Origin: Cardiocondyla obscurior
Lineage: Eukaryota; Arthropoda; Insecta; Hymenoptera; Formicidae
Direction: 5' to 3'
Assembly (NCBI RefSeq): GCF_019399895.1
Contig: NC_091884.1
Location: forward strand, 1,986,501 to 2,050,500
Length of the DNA stretch: 64,000 nucleotides
A program made the position numbers and the translations under genes. Shown piece after piece: positions 49,817 through 62,037 of this stretch (position 1 is its first letter; every line of letters begins with the position of its first letter). The notes under the pieces are model-generated. The model had not been told where the DNA came from. It worked only from the letters and a program-made list of their open reading frames with translations, and did not search any database.

Positions 49817-52497
49817 TTACCACGGAACTCTAGTAGATGGTAAAGCGGGAGCAGGAGCAGGACCAGATCTGCAAAAAGAGAATAAAGTGATGTAACATAT
49901 AATTTTTAACCTTCTTATAAAAGTTTTTAAAGAGTCATACTAAATATTGTTACTTACTTTTTTCCAGGGACTGATTTTTGGTATGGATGAGTTGTCATAA
50001 TCCCGCGCCTCTCTTTATTGCGCATTGCTTTAAACGCTACGTCCGTTTTCTCAGTATTGGATCGAGATAAAGACGATAAATTAACTGTATCGCTCTTTAA
50101 TTTATTTAAAATGGCGATACTCTTTGCACTCATCTGTGTAGGTTTCTGTTTGTTCTCTTTGTCTGTTCGAGTATTCTGTACGTTAGTTTTATTATTCGTT
50201 GCTACCTTTTTCGTCTGTTTGGAAGGTGTAGCGCCGTTATCGTTGTTCTTATCAGACAGTACACGCTTTCTAATTATATTCTTCGAAGTATTTTTTTGCG
50301 CAGATTCATCCTTCGGTACGGATTTATTTAAGAAAATGTCATCCAAATCAGAAGTGTTATCGTTATAATTATTTTCATCCGTATTAAAAGTGGAGTTCAA
50401 ATTATTCATATTGCAAATATTTTGCTGCTCTTCGTTGCTTATTTCTGGTGCCGTGGTAATCACTGGCATTGAATTATTTGAAGGGTCCATTGCAGCCATA
50501 CTCAAACACGTTAACATATTGAAATCGTCTATTTTAACGTTTACCTCTTCTGAATCAGACCATTTAATATTCCGAAAACCTTCGAGCAACTTTATTAATT
50601 CTTTGAATTCTAGTTGCATTTTATCGGTCATTGTACCAAGACCTTTCAGCATATTGTGATAATTCTGCAAAGTATTACTCATGCTTTTCGTTATAGTGTT
50701 AATCGACTGCCTCTCGCACTGCAGAAGGCTACTGAGTTTCTTCATGTGTTGTTGCATACTGGGTATCCAGCATCTCTCAATCTTGAAGATTTCCAAAGAC
50801 AATTTATTTTCCAGATTCGCGTCGAGAGGTTTAGCTTTCATCTCTTGAATCTCGGCCTCGATCGAGCATAATTCCTCCCATGTCTCTTGCATTTGTACTT
50901 TAATAGATTCTCTTTGCCGTTCGAAATAATGAAGCGATTTGTTGATTCGCAACTTTCCGCTAGCATTTTGTTCCTCCTGTGATATAACGTCGCTGGCTGC
51001 TGTTAAATTCTGCAGCCTTTCATCTGCATCCTTCTTGTAAAGTATCCTACACGCTAAAATCTTATCAGAACTTTCTAAAGCCAACATCTTTTCTATCATA
51101 TCCTTTTTCTTTTCGTACAATTTAATCAGCTTGTTGTACGTATCTAACATAACGACATTCGGTTTAATATCAACCGGCTGCTTCGTTCCATTTTCAAAGG
51201 CTGCCAGTTTTGATTTCAAAATATCGATTTCCTTCTTCTGTTCCTCTACGATCTTGATATAGCCGGCAACGTGCGTCTCGCAAGACACATTCTTCTTGGC
51301 GATTGATTTGATTTTCTTTGCTCGATTCGCGTACCTTAACGTATTATATGTATCTTCGTATGTAAGGCTAGAAGGAGCAATATTAGCTATCATGACAGTA
51401 TAACAATTACCACCAAGTGAATCCTTTAACAATCTTGTAAGTTTAGAATCTCTATACGGAATATACTTTATACCATCTGCTAAATTATTTATACAATTCC
51501 CGAGGGCTAATAAGGATTTATTAATGTTGGCACCTTCCTTGAATCTTACACCTTTGCATCCGGTGGCTGAAGCTCTCTCAGATCCCGCTAAATCGATCAT
51601 GGATAATTTGACTCGCTGTACTTGGCTGTCCAGCTTATTAATTATCTTGATGTACACTTGGAAAACTGCATGGCTTCTACTGCTCTCCTTGTTCGCGTCT
51701 GTTGGATGCTGAGTGCGATTTTTATTACCCTCTGCCAACAGCGACAGTAATTCTTCGGCATTCTGAATAGAAATTGGTTCTAAACCGGCAACAATAACTC
51801 CACATCTGCCATCTTCCCTAAGATGCAGCTGTCCAGACTTGTGCAGCAAATTTTGTACATTCTCATTATATATTTCCAAATAAGATACACCTAAATTAAA
51901 TTCTCGATGGTGGCTCTGACGCTCGATCTCGGAAAATAGCTCTGCTACAGTGCGATACGTAATGCCGGGATCGTCCCGATTGCCGAGCATAGTGTGAGTT
52001 TTACCGGCGCCAGTGGCACCGTAGGCAAATACAGAGCAGTTATAGCCATCTAAAAGATTATTAATTATGCTTTTAGTACTTCCCTCGAAAACGTCGACGT
52101 TGCTGGATGCTGAATCGAAAACCCTGTCGAACATAAACTGCAGCTGCTTGTTCTGCTTCTTTAGCATATCCCTGCCTTTCTGGGCCACGTTGTGGAAAAA
52201 GAAGGGCGTCGCGTGCTCCTTCGGATCGAAGATCAGCATCTTATCGTCTACAACCTCGATTATTCTTCTGCTGTTGTCTTGTAGCTCGCGTTCATTAGGT
52301 GGTCGGACCCTGACGATCACCTTGATTGATATCTCGGAACTGTCTTCGGCTTTCATCGTGGTGGTTTTCGAGTTTAAGTTACCCGAATTGCCAGCCACTT
52401 GCTTCTTCATTCTAGCCTTCCTTGCCGTATTCGGCGAGATCGTTTTACCCATATCCTTTTTGTTGAAAACCATCGTCAGCAGGCTACGATCATACAA
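49817..52497 (-). CDS. Klp67A: Kinesin-8 motor (KIF18A / Klp67A type)
   Basis: Plus-end-directed microtubule motor and depolymerase that limits chromosome oscillation and spindle length in mitosis. One 2,540-base exon (49958-52497) plus a last coding exon (49817-49868) give 863 residues. The motor domain spans about residues 55-400: P-loop AYGATGAGKTHTMLG at about 158-172, switch I ESSRSH near 271-276, switch II DLAGSE near 302-307, then YRDSKLTRLLKDSLGGN. Kinesin-8 hallmarks include GNKNRTQHPTDANKESSRSH. Coiled coil follows the neck, and the tail is basic and Asn/Lys-rich. The final exon adds a Pro/Ala-rich end (SGPAPAPALPSTRVPW). If the last intron is retained, the frame stops at once. A second ATG at codon 9 is possible. 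Confidence 0.93.
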
Positions 52498-53380
52498 ATT
52501 CTATCGTTCAGCGATCCTCTCAGAATATTATACTTCTAAAAAAACATTCAAAGAGCATAGAAAACACCGACGCTTACGTTTCTCTCACATCGTGGGCGGC
52601 ATCGTCGTCACGCTTCAGGAAAACTTTGATTTTAACGTTTTATTTCTATTCCGCAGCGGTTACTTGATGTATGTGGCACTCACGTAGTAAGTCACCGATT
52701 TTCTCGAGTCGGGCGAGCGGATAACTGTCTTAAAATCCACGCAAGCCAACGAAAAGACGCTCGTCGCAGGACAATGCACGCGGATGCCGCGGAGCTGAGG
52801 ACCGTTGACGTTACGTTAGCTTCGAATTTTAAACGGTGACGATCTACATTAACAATCTCGCCAACTGTTCGCCGCTGAAGTCGTTAGGGAATTCGTTAAA
52901 AAATATGGCCGACACGGTCCAGCTAATAGACAGTTGCGACGCTGTCCGGCCATTTTTTTACGGTGACTGTGAGTCGCCATTTTGAAGACAGCACGAGCGA
53001 CCGCATAAATCTTGCGCGCATACGTTCTCGTACAGTTTTCATATTCAATGCCTTATAGCGCCCAGAGTCGCACGTGTTTATTATTATTTTATTATATCGT
53101 GATGTCGTAGAGCGATGGCTTGACGTCGTCCGCCAATCTTATAATTTATCTCGCGAGTCCACGCACATTAATTGACCTCGAAAAAGAGAGAATTGTCTAT
53201 ATTACGTAAATCGTAATATATTAAGAGTACGAAGTCTTTGCACAACGTCAAATTCGAGAATACGCTGCTACCGTACACTTGGTATATTTTTGAACTACGA
53301 GGGATCAAAGATGTGCTGTAAAAGCGGGGGAGAGGAGGAATATTAGCACGAGGAACGGTGCCGACATCCCGGGGGATAGG
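52498..53380. promoter_or_regulatory. Divergent promoter, kinesin-8 / pyruvate dehydrogenase phosphatase
   Basis: 883 bases between head-to-head starts. A short upstream frame (ATG at 53311, stop at 53344-53346) precedes the phosphatase ATG. The phosphatase frame itself is closed upstream by TGA at 53291-53293 with no earlier in-frame ATG, which supports the start at 53381. Confidence 0.55.
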
Positions 53381-55157
53381 ATGGTCTTGCAAAAGATCAG
53401 CTATGACTTCATCAAAAGTTTTCGACATGTACACGCCCGGGCGAGCGAGTCCGGTGGCAACAAGAGCTTCCAACGACTGTATATGGCGTTGCCGCGGCTC
53501 ACGCCGCAAGAAGTACGTTCGACTTATATTTATTTAAATTCACTTTTCACTTATGAATCGTATCTATCGTTACCCGTTGTCATTTGGTTGCAGGTTACTA
53601 ACGTTTTGCAAGCAAATGAATATACCAAAGAATTCATCAATTCGGGCTCCGTAAAATATTACGATACCAATCAGTTGGCATCTAATAATCCTATAGAAGA
53701 TACGAGATCCGAAGCTCAATGTTTGCTAACTAAAGGTACAGTACAAGAATCGAATTAATATTTTTCTTTACTGACATTATTGGCTATTTCAATTTTATTA
53801 AAGGTAAGGCTTTATGATTTCAGTATTTGTCATTAATGCTTAGAATTTTTGTGCCTTTAATTTTTTTTTTTTAATTTATTTATTTAATTATTTATTTAAT
53901 TATTTATTTGTAGGTATGTTAATGGGAGTTTTTGATGGCCATGGTGGTGGTGCCTGTGCACAAGTGGTGTCAAAAAGATTGTTTCATTATATATCAGCAT
54001 GCCTGTTACCGCCAAAACCGCTGGAGCAATACTTAAATTCTATGGACACCGACAAAAAGTTAAATTTACTCGAAACTTTTAACGATAAAGTAGAATTTGT
54101 AGCTGAAATCCGAGATCTTTATCAAGCGAGTTTCTTGAGTTTTTTAAAAAGCCTGGTGCAATCAAACGCCAAAAAAGAGATTCAAATAGAAAAGGCCTTA
54201 GAAAATGCCTTCCTCAGATTAGATAATGATCTATCGAGTGAAGCTCTGTTGCAATTAAATAAGAAAGACGCTGCAAGAACTCTCGCTGTTGCGATGTCGG
54301 GTACGGTAGCTGCTGTCGCACATATAGACGGTCCCCATCTCCACGTCGCTGGTGTTGGCGATTGTAGAGTAGTTTTAGGAGTACTCTCAGGTTTATTGCC
54401 CTTTCATATTTTTATTTTATTTGATATTATTTAAAAAGAAAAATTGTATTAATAAAACTTATATTAATGTTTAGAAAGCGATGGATGGTCGGCAAAAATG
54501 ATGACAGTGGAGCACAACGCGGATAATCGTGAGGAGGTAGAGAGAATTTTGTCGGAGCATCCACCGAACGAGAGATCGACTGTGATTAAAATGGAAAGAC
54601 TTCTCGGGCAATTGGCACCACTTCGCTCATTAGGCGATTTTCGCTATAAATGGAGTAAAAATATTATGAAGAAAGTCGTAGTACCGTTCCTTGGCGAAAA
54701 TGCAATTCCTCCGAATTATCATACGCCGCCTTATCTGACGGCTAGTCCGGAGATCAAATATCATAGACTGACGCCAAAGGACAAATTTCTGATATTAGCT
54801 AGCGACGGACTGTGGGACCTGATTTCGCCGTTGCAAGCTGTACGTTTAGTAGGGGAGCACATGAGCGGCAAAGTCACGCTCAATCCATTAAGATTACCCC
54901 GTAAAAATATGAAATTGTCTGATATAAACGAAATGTTACTGCAACGAAAAGAGGGCTTGAAGAAGAAGCCTCTCGACGGCAATGCGGCAACCCATTTGCT
55001 GAGAAATGCTCTAGGCGGCACGGAATACGGGATAGATCATGCCAAATTGTCGCAGTTGTTAACTCTGCCGAGCGAAGTGGTGCGGATATTTCGCGACGAT
55101 ATTACGATAACAGTCGTTTACATGGATTCAGAATTTCTACGACATTGTCCTCCTTAA
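53381..55157 (+). CDS. Pdp: Pyruvate dehydrogenase [acetyl-transferring] phosphatase (PP2C)
   Basis: Mitochondrial matrix PP2C phosphatase that dephosphorylates and reactivates the E1 subunit of pyruvate dehydrogenase. Exons: 53381-53512, 53594-53735, 53914-54390, 54475-55157; the frame closes at 477 residues. The N-terminus (MVLQKISYDFIKSFRHVHAR) is basic and fits a mitochondrial presequence. Landmarks: TPQEVTNVLQANEY, SNNPIEDTRSEAQCL, metal-binding GVFDGHGG at about residue 98, GVGDCRVVLGV, PPNYHTPPYLTASPE, ASDGLWD and the C-terminal DDITITVVY. All match PDP1/PDP2. The first intron (81 bases) is open in frame. AATAAA at 55231-55236 follows the stop. Confidence 0.94.
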
Positions 55158-55934
55158 ATGTTGTCGCAATTTCTCACTATTTTTCAATACTGGTGGTATC
55201 AGTATACAGCTTGTTATTTATTTAGTTAACAATAAAAACAATTTACATGAAAACAGTACTCTGAATATCAGTAATATGTACGTAGTATATTACATAATCC
55301 TTGTTATTCCGTCGATCTCAATTAGCAAATTATTTTAAAATTGTCTAATTGCACAATTCGATTTCGATTCCGCGGAACGATCCCGCTTAATTTCATTCGA
55401 ATCGAGATATTAGGATAACGGAATACACAAGTTGTGTTAAAAACTATCATTGAAGTTGATTAGGAAGTAACTATATAAAATCTATAATTTACAATTAATT
55501 TGTTAGGTACTTATTATAGTGGTTATATAATGATGCATTAAACACAGAGTTTGCCATATACCTCATAAATATAGCATCAATGCTTTTCCTACTTTACACT
55601 TTACGATTAAAAATAATCTATCCTTTGTCTGCTTGATAAAAATCTAAGAATTTTTTATCTCAAAATATAGTTTATTTCGTAAATTGTTTACCATTCTTTT
55701 TTTTTTACTAAGTAAATAAGCGATAAGTTTACGAATTTCATTCGCTGTTGTGCTTTAAAAAAAAAAAAAAGAGATCTAAATAAGGAGACGAGGAACAAAA
55801 ACTCGTTTCTGAATATAACGTATTTATACAGACATTATCAAGCGTGTCGTAAGAGGAATAAGGCAAGCATGTATAACTAAAAATATTTGTTTAATTAAAA
55901 ATCTGTTATTTAATTATGAGAGTTAAAAAATCTC
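55158..55934. other. Convergent 3' flanks, PDP / VPS4
   Basis: AT-rich, no coding potential seen. It contains the PDP polyadenylation signal listed separately. Confidence 0.6.
55231..55236 (+). terminator. Polyadenylation signal of PDP
   Basis: AATAAA 74 bases after the PDP stop codon. Confidence 0.6.
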
Positions 55935-57826
55935 TCAACCTTCTTGACCGAAATCTTCCTTAAATTTCTCTAACTTCGCCAAATCTTCTTCATTCACTGT
56001 AGGACGGGTCGTTGCTAATGATTTCAACATGTCTTTCTATAAAATAAAATATATCGTAGATATTACAATACTTTACTTGTATAAAACTATTTTAAAAAAT
56101 AGAAGAAATATCTGTAAATCTTACCATGGTAACCGATGGTTCAAATAATTTGTCACCATCTACTTCCATCCAATTCATTTCTATGGCAGCCGGATCACCG
56201 GGAGAGCACGGTGTAAGTAAATCGTCGACGATAACGGAAGGATCTTTCGGCGACGGTCCTGTGACGCGCTTAAAATGCGTAGCTGTTTGCACTTGTCGAA
56301 TCGGCTGCATTAAGGCATCTCGTACGATAATGCTTATATCTGCTCCCGAATAACCGCTAGTGGAAGCCGCCAATTTCTTAAAGTCTTCTTCCGTCAAACA
56401 ATGTGATGTATTACCCAAATGAAGTTTAAACATCGCGGCGCGCGCTTGTTTTTCAGGTAACGGAATGTAAATTCTCTTTTCGAATCTTCGCCTAATCGCA
56501 GAATCTAATACCCAAGGTATGTTGGTGGCTCCCAACACAAGTATATTTTCATTATGGTTTCCTACACCTGTTGTACACATATAAATAAAAAATTAAGTCG
56601 TGCTTGCTTTAAAAAAAACGCTGCGCATGAAACAAATACTTAAATAATTTTTAAAGCATACCTTGCATCTGAACTAAAAATTCTGTTTTTATTCTTCTTG
56701 CGGATTCCGACTCGTTATCGGAACGCGACGAACAGAGTGAATCTATTTCATCAATAAATATAATGCTACGCTCTTTTTGTCGCGCTAATTCAAATAGATT
56801 TTTTACAAGCTTTTCCGATTCTCCTAACCACTTGCTTACTAGATCTGATGACGATGCAGAGAAAAAGGTAGCTTGATTCGCTTCCGTTGCCACTGCCTTT
56901 GCCAAATATGATTTGCCGGTTCCTGGTGGCTGAAAAGTAAGTTAAAAATATAAAAAATTTAAAAAAAATTTTGTAATTTAATAATAATTAATTATTATTT
57001 AATTATTATTATAATTCTTATTATAATATATATATAATTATTATTATAATTCTTATTATAATATATATATAATTATTATTATAATTAATTAAAAAATTAA
57101 CTTTTTTAATTTAATAATACATTAAAACTTATTGCAAATTACTTACCCCAAATAACAAAATACCTTTCCAAGGTATGCGCCTTCCAGTAAAAAGATGAGG
57201 AAAGTGCATTGGGAGAATAACAGCTTCTTTTAAAGCCTCAATGGCTCCATCAAGACCAATTACATCACTCCATCTGACATTTGTGTTTTCATTAATAATA
57301 ACACCTTCTAATTTACTTTGCAATTTCTTTTTTTCAGGGTCACTGTCAGTATCACTGTCACCACTGTCACTCTTTTTATCCTCACTCTTGGAATTATCTG
57401 CTCCAGCCTTCACTGGTTTCTTCTTGTTCTTCTTCAAGTATTCCTTTAATTTTTCTGCTCTTTCTAAATACTGCATACATTTTGCACGTATGCTTTCTTT
57501 TACCTTGTCTCCATGTGTTTCATCTAAAATTCCCAATTAAATTAATTAAGCAGTTTTACAACAAGCGTTTAGTATTAAATATTTTATATTTACTGAACTT
57601 ACATTTGATTGAATGCAAGAAGTATTCGACGCCATGTTCGTATAACCTTAGAGCTTCCTCGTAATTTTTGTTACGATCTTCTTCTGTGGCCTTTGTCACA
57701 AGATCTATAGCTTTCTGAAAAATCATACGTCACTCGGTGATTTCGTTCGCGTCTTATTTTTGTTAATAAAATATAGCATAGTCTTAACGATCGTGAATAA
57801 CTTACTTGCAGTATTGCTGAAGCCAT
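55935..57826 (-). CDS. Vps4: Vacuolar protein sorting-associated protein 4 (AAA ATPase)
   Basis: AAA ATPase that disassembles ESCRT-III filaments in multivesicular-body formation, abscission and membrane repair. Exons in transcript order: 57806-57826, 57603-57714, 57147-57523, 56662-56929, 56125-56567, 55935-56036; the frame closes at 440 residues (human VPS4B 444). An N-terminal MIT domain (about 1-75) is followed by a Lys/Asp/Ser linker. Walker A GPPGTGKS starts at about residue 170, Walker B IIFIDEID at about 226, then LVLGATN and arginine fingers in AIRRRFEKR. The beta domain has DDLLTPCSPGDPAAIEM. The end FKEDFGQEG is the family C-terminus. A 35-bp tandem repeat lies in the third intron. 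Confidence 0.97.
57001..57086. repeat. 35-bp AT tandem repeat in a VPS4 intron
   Basis: The 35-base unit at 57001-57035 is repeated exactly at 57036-57070, and 16 bases of a third copy follow. It lies inside the intron at 56930-57146. Confidence 0.85.
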
Positions 57827-58989
57827 GCTCGGCTTTTTCTCAAGACGTTACTTAGAAATCAAGTACACGGTATGTATACAGGCCGTTCGCGCCTGTCAAA
57901 GCTGCTGAAACAATTTCGCCTATTAATAACCTTTGAAACGTCAAATGTTCGCTTGTTGGCGATATCACTGGCCAGCCATCGCGGTGCAATCGCGATCATC
58001 GACGCGATTCTCGTAAAGATAACCGAAAATTACGACGGATTTCTCGCTTCAATCGATCGTGTCGGAGTTTATCAAACTGACAAACACGAAATGATGTGCT
58101 CGTCGTAGAATTGAAGTCTTTTGCTAGCCACAACCCTATAATTACACGGAGAAAAAAAAAACTGAGATCGCGTAATTATTCCGGAAATATATAACGGAAC
58201 AACGGAATATGTACGGATAATGGAAAGCATTCACGGAGCATACGATACATACGAGTTTTCTTGGAATAATGTTGTCACTGTGAAATTCAGAGTGCTCTCA
58301 AACAAGTACGTAAACTCGCAGTCATTTTGGCTTCAGCCTATATTATGTTCTTTCGGATATGTTCCGCTCGAGTGTCGCTTTGGTAATCGATGCGTTTAGC
58401 TTCAGCTCGCCATTGGCCCGAATCGCCTGGGCGATTAGTCACGGACTTGCTAAAAATCCCTAGACAAAGGCCGTAAAAAAGTAGATTTCGGAACTTCCAC
58501 TATTTCAACAGAGTTGAGCTGATGCGGCGATGGAGTCATGCTCGTTCAGTTAAAATAGTGCTGACGTCGTTCGATGTATCGAACGTTGCGTTACGAGCTT
58601 TTGCGTCAGGCCGCCGTCAAAAGGCAAGCTATTGGAAATTCAGCTCTGATAAGCGCCACATATTTAAAGCTATCGAGTGAGAACGTTCCGTAATTTTTTT
58701 TTCCCCGAGGACGAGCGTGGACTCCAGTTTCTCGATCGTCTCGCTGATAAATTAATCTTCGTAAGGCAGTTCTTCGATAGATATCGATAGGTCTCTGGCA
58801 GATCCGGGGGCAAAGATGTCCGTTGGTGCGGCGAAGTGGAGTATCGTCAGTCGCTCGACGGAACGTGTTTGTGAGTAAATATCAGCTGGATGCCCAGCGC
58901 GTCACCGCGACGACGTGTCCACGACGTGCGAGTGCGACGACGATAGTGGAACGGTTCTCACGGTTGGTCTGCGCGCGAGAGCCGCAGCA
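57827..58989. promoter_or_regulatory. Divergent promoter, VPS4 / STAM
   Basis: 1,163 bases between head-to-head starts. The part near STAM is CpG-rich and holds a 20-codon upstream frame (58816-58878) that ends before the STAM ATG. GTGAGT at 58871-58876 could also serve as a 5' UTR splice donor. Confidence 0.5.
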
Positions 58990-61900
58990 ATGGGCCTTTT
59001 CCCGACTTCCTCGCCCTTCGACGCTGACGTCGGTGAGTAATGCACCTTGTTTTTCCACGGGCCGAGCCGCCTGACCCACGCGAAGCCGTTCATCTTGCCC
59101 GAGCGTATCTTATCGCGACGTTCCGCGACCGCTCCTTCCTCGCCATCGCGAGAAGCAAACCGCTTTTCTTCCACGTTGGATCATATTAAGCGGTTGTTGA
59201 CACTTGACCTCCGACCGCATTATCCGATCTCTTTCGCATTGTTCCTCCGCCCCCGAATCCTGATTTTGTAGGTCGCGAGGCGGCGGCGGCGCCTTTCGCA
59301 TCCGATGACAGGTTGTCGCTTTATATCTCGGTGTCACCGTACGATCGCGAAGAAAGAAAGAGAAAGAGAGCATTGGTTCCTTTGTTGCACTCTTATCTAC
59401 AGTGCAACATGCATTGTTGCGTATAAGTTATTTAAATGTTTGCGTTTTTATTTCTGAAAAAAAAAAAAAATTATTAGGTATGGTGTTGAATACCTTGACA
59501 TATCACTACGTGTAATTATTTGATTGTATTAGAAAAGGCAACTAACGAGAACAATGTGAAGGAAGAATGGGGAAAGATAATGGACATCTGCGATAAAGTA
59601 GGCACTTCAAGTCAGAATGCTAAGGATTGTTTGCGTTCTATCGTCAAGAGATTGTACTGTCAGGACCCTCATGTGGTTATGCAAGCTATAACAGTTAGTA
59701 GATTATTGTTAAATTATTTATTAATTATTTATTTAATTTAATTATTTTAATTTATTAAATTTTTTAATATAATGTAATATAATATTTTAATATACTTTTT
59801 TAATTTTTTTTATTTTACTTTTTAGTTGTTGGACGCTTGTACCAGTAACTGTGGCAAGGTTTTCCATTTGGAAATCGCATCTAGAGATTTTGAAAATGAT
59901 TTAAGAAAGCTCATTAACCATCCGCAGCCGAAAATAGTGGATAAAATTAAAGCACTTTTGAAAAAATGGGTGGAGGGCGATTTTAAAACAGATCCACAAC
60001 TGAATCTGATACCAAGCTTATATAATAAACTCAGAAGTGAAGGCCATGACTTTTCATCTGTCTCGGATACAGTAAGTCTTTACCACATCGCGTTAATATA
60101 GCACTTTGCTAGTTATAAAAAATTTTTTTTTAAACATCGAATTATATAATTACACACTTTTTAAATACATTAATTTATTAATTATGCAACATTATAAATT
60201 TGGTTGATTTTTTAACTTTTTCGTACATGTGTAAAATGCAATATGTTTCTCTTTTTTTTTAGCCGAAACGTTCTAGCACTCTGAGTAGAGATCCTAACGT
60301 AGTAACAAATTCGCAAGAAGAATCAGATATTGCGAGAGGTAATAACTAAATATTATTTCTTTCACATATTTTATAATATTTTAAACTTCTGGTATAGTTA
60401 TTATTACATAAATAATATTGTACAGCCATACAACTTTCATTACAAGAAAATAAGGCGCATACTCAAAGCACTTCATCGCACAGTTCGCCAGCCTCTAAAA
60501 AATGTACTAGTTTATATCCGAGTGTGAATTCTGTGCTTGGAGCCTCAAGCACTTCTCAAGAAGGCAGAAAAGTACGTGCTCTGTACGATTTTGAAGCTGC
60601 GGAAGATAATGAATTGACATTCTTAGCAGGAGAAATAAGTATGCTTATAAAAAATTACGATGCAAAAACATGACATAATCGGAAATATTAGAAATAAATC
60701 GTAAATAATTTTTTAGTTAATATTTTGGACGATTCTCATCCAAATTGGTGGAAGGGTAGCAATCAAAGAGGCGAAGGCCTCTTTCCCTCTAATTTTGTTA
60801 CCGCTGATTTATCTGTTGAACCAGAAGAGTTTACAAGTAAGATATATGCAGCTTAATTAATTGCCTATCGTATTTAAATGCTTTTAAATTGTCACACGCA
60901 ACTACAATTAATATAATATATAAATATATTTATGTTTAGAATTGGAACATAGTAACAAAAAATTAGTGCAATTTGCGGAAGAAGTAGAAGTAAAAATGGT
61001 GAAACGCGAGCCTGAAGTGGTGGAAGTTGAAATAGATGAAAAGAAAATGGATAGATTATTACATTTGCTTCATGAAGCTGACCCACAATGTGATACCTCC
61101 GATCCTCAGGAAATGCTTGATTTAGAAGGTAAATTTTTGTAAAAATAACGAGTTAAAAAATAGTTACAGCTATATACGATTATTGTTATCGCGTATTATA
61201 TTTTACAGAACAAGTTACGGCAATGGGACCCTTGATTGATGCAGCTTTAGAGAAAGTAGATAGGCGGCATGCGCAGCTTACCCAATTAAGTTCCGATTTG
61301 GTCGACGCTCTTAATTTGTACCATACTCTAATGAGAGAACCTCCAACGCCGTCTGGTTATACTTTGCCTAAAATGCAGCCACATATAAGTCCTTATCCAT
61401 TCCATAATCCGGGACCACCACCAACGCACGTAAGTATGCCTCGACGAAATAATTATTCTTACAATAGTGGGAGATATTCCGATATTAATATATCTTTCAA
61501 TAGATATTTAATGGTATGCCGCCTTCTCCGTTTCCAACTGGAACTGGCTCAGGTCCGGTGGGACCGTATAACACGAGTTTACCGAGCAACGAGTACATGG
61601 GTCCTACTAATATGCCAAACATTACTTTGCCCCAACATTTTCACGTTCAATCGGGATCTCAACATCCGTCTGGGCATTCGCAAGGATCAGCTTTGCCGCC
61701 GCCTGATCAAAATAACCTTTCTTACCAACCACAGGGGTATGTTTGATTTACTTATTGCAACGATAATTTGTTAAATTTATTAGGAAATATTTTAATATTT
61801 TATCATATTTTTTACACATACTATAGACATGTGCGCATATAATATATATTGCATATGTTCAATGTTATATTTTCCTTTATTAATGCAAAAAAAAAATTAA

Positions 61901-62037
61901 AATTTAATATATTACGTAGCAGATATCCACCTCAAAGTGGCCCAGCATCCGGGCCGTATGGTCCGTCTGGACCTACAGGACCATCTGTAAATCAACAATC
62001 GCAATATGCTCCACCGAATGGGCAACACATGATGTAA
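58990..62037 (+). CDS. Stam: Signal transducing adapter molecule (ESCRT-0 subunit STAM)
   Basis: Partner of HRS in ESCRT-0, which captures ubiquitinated cargo on early endosomes. Exons: 58990-59032, 59533-59693, 59826-60071, 60263-60338, 60426-60638, 60717-60836, 60940-61128, 61209-61429, 61504-61736, 61923-62037; the frame closes at 538 residues. The start MGLFPTSSPFDADVEKAT matches the family N-terminus. The VHS domain covers about 10-145 (WGKIMDICDKVG, DPHVVMQAITLLDACTSNCGK). A ubiquitin-interacting motif lies near 170-184 (SDIARAIQLSLQEN). The SH3 domain covers about 222-282 (VRALYDFEAAEDNELTF, NWWKGS, GLFPSNFV). A coiled-coil GAT-like segment follows, then a Pro/Gly/Gln-rich tail. The first intron is 500 bases. 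Confidence 0.96.

Noticed and set aside
53168..53509. Minus-strand frame opposite the first PDP exon
   Set aside because: It is antisense to a well-supported coding exon and encodes no known domain.
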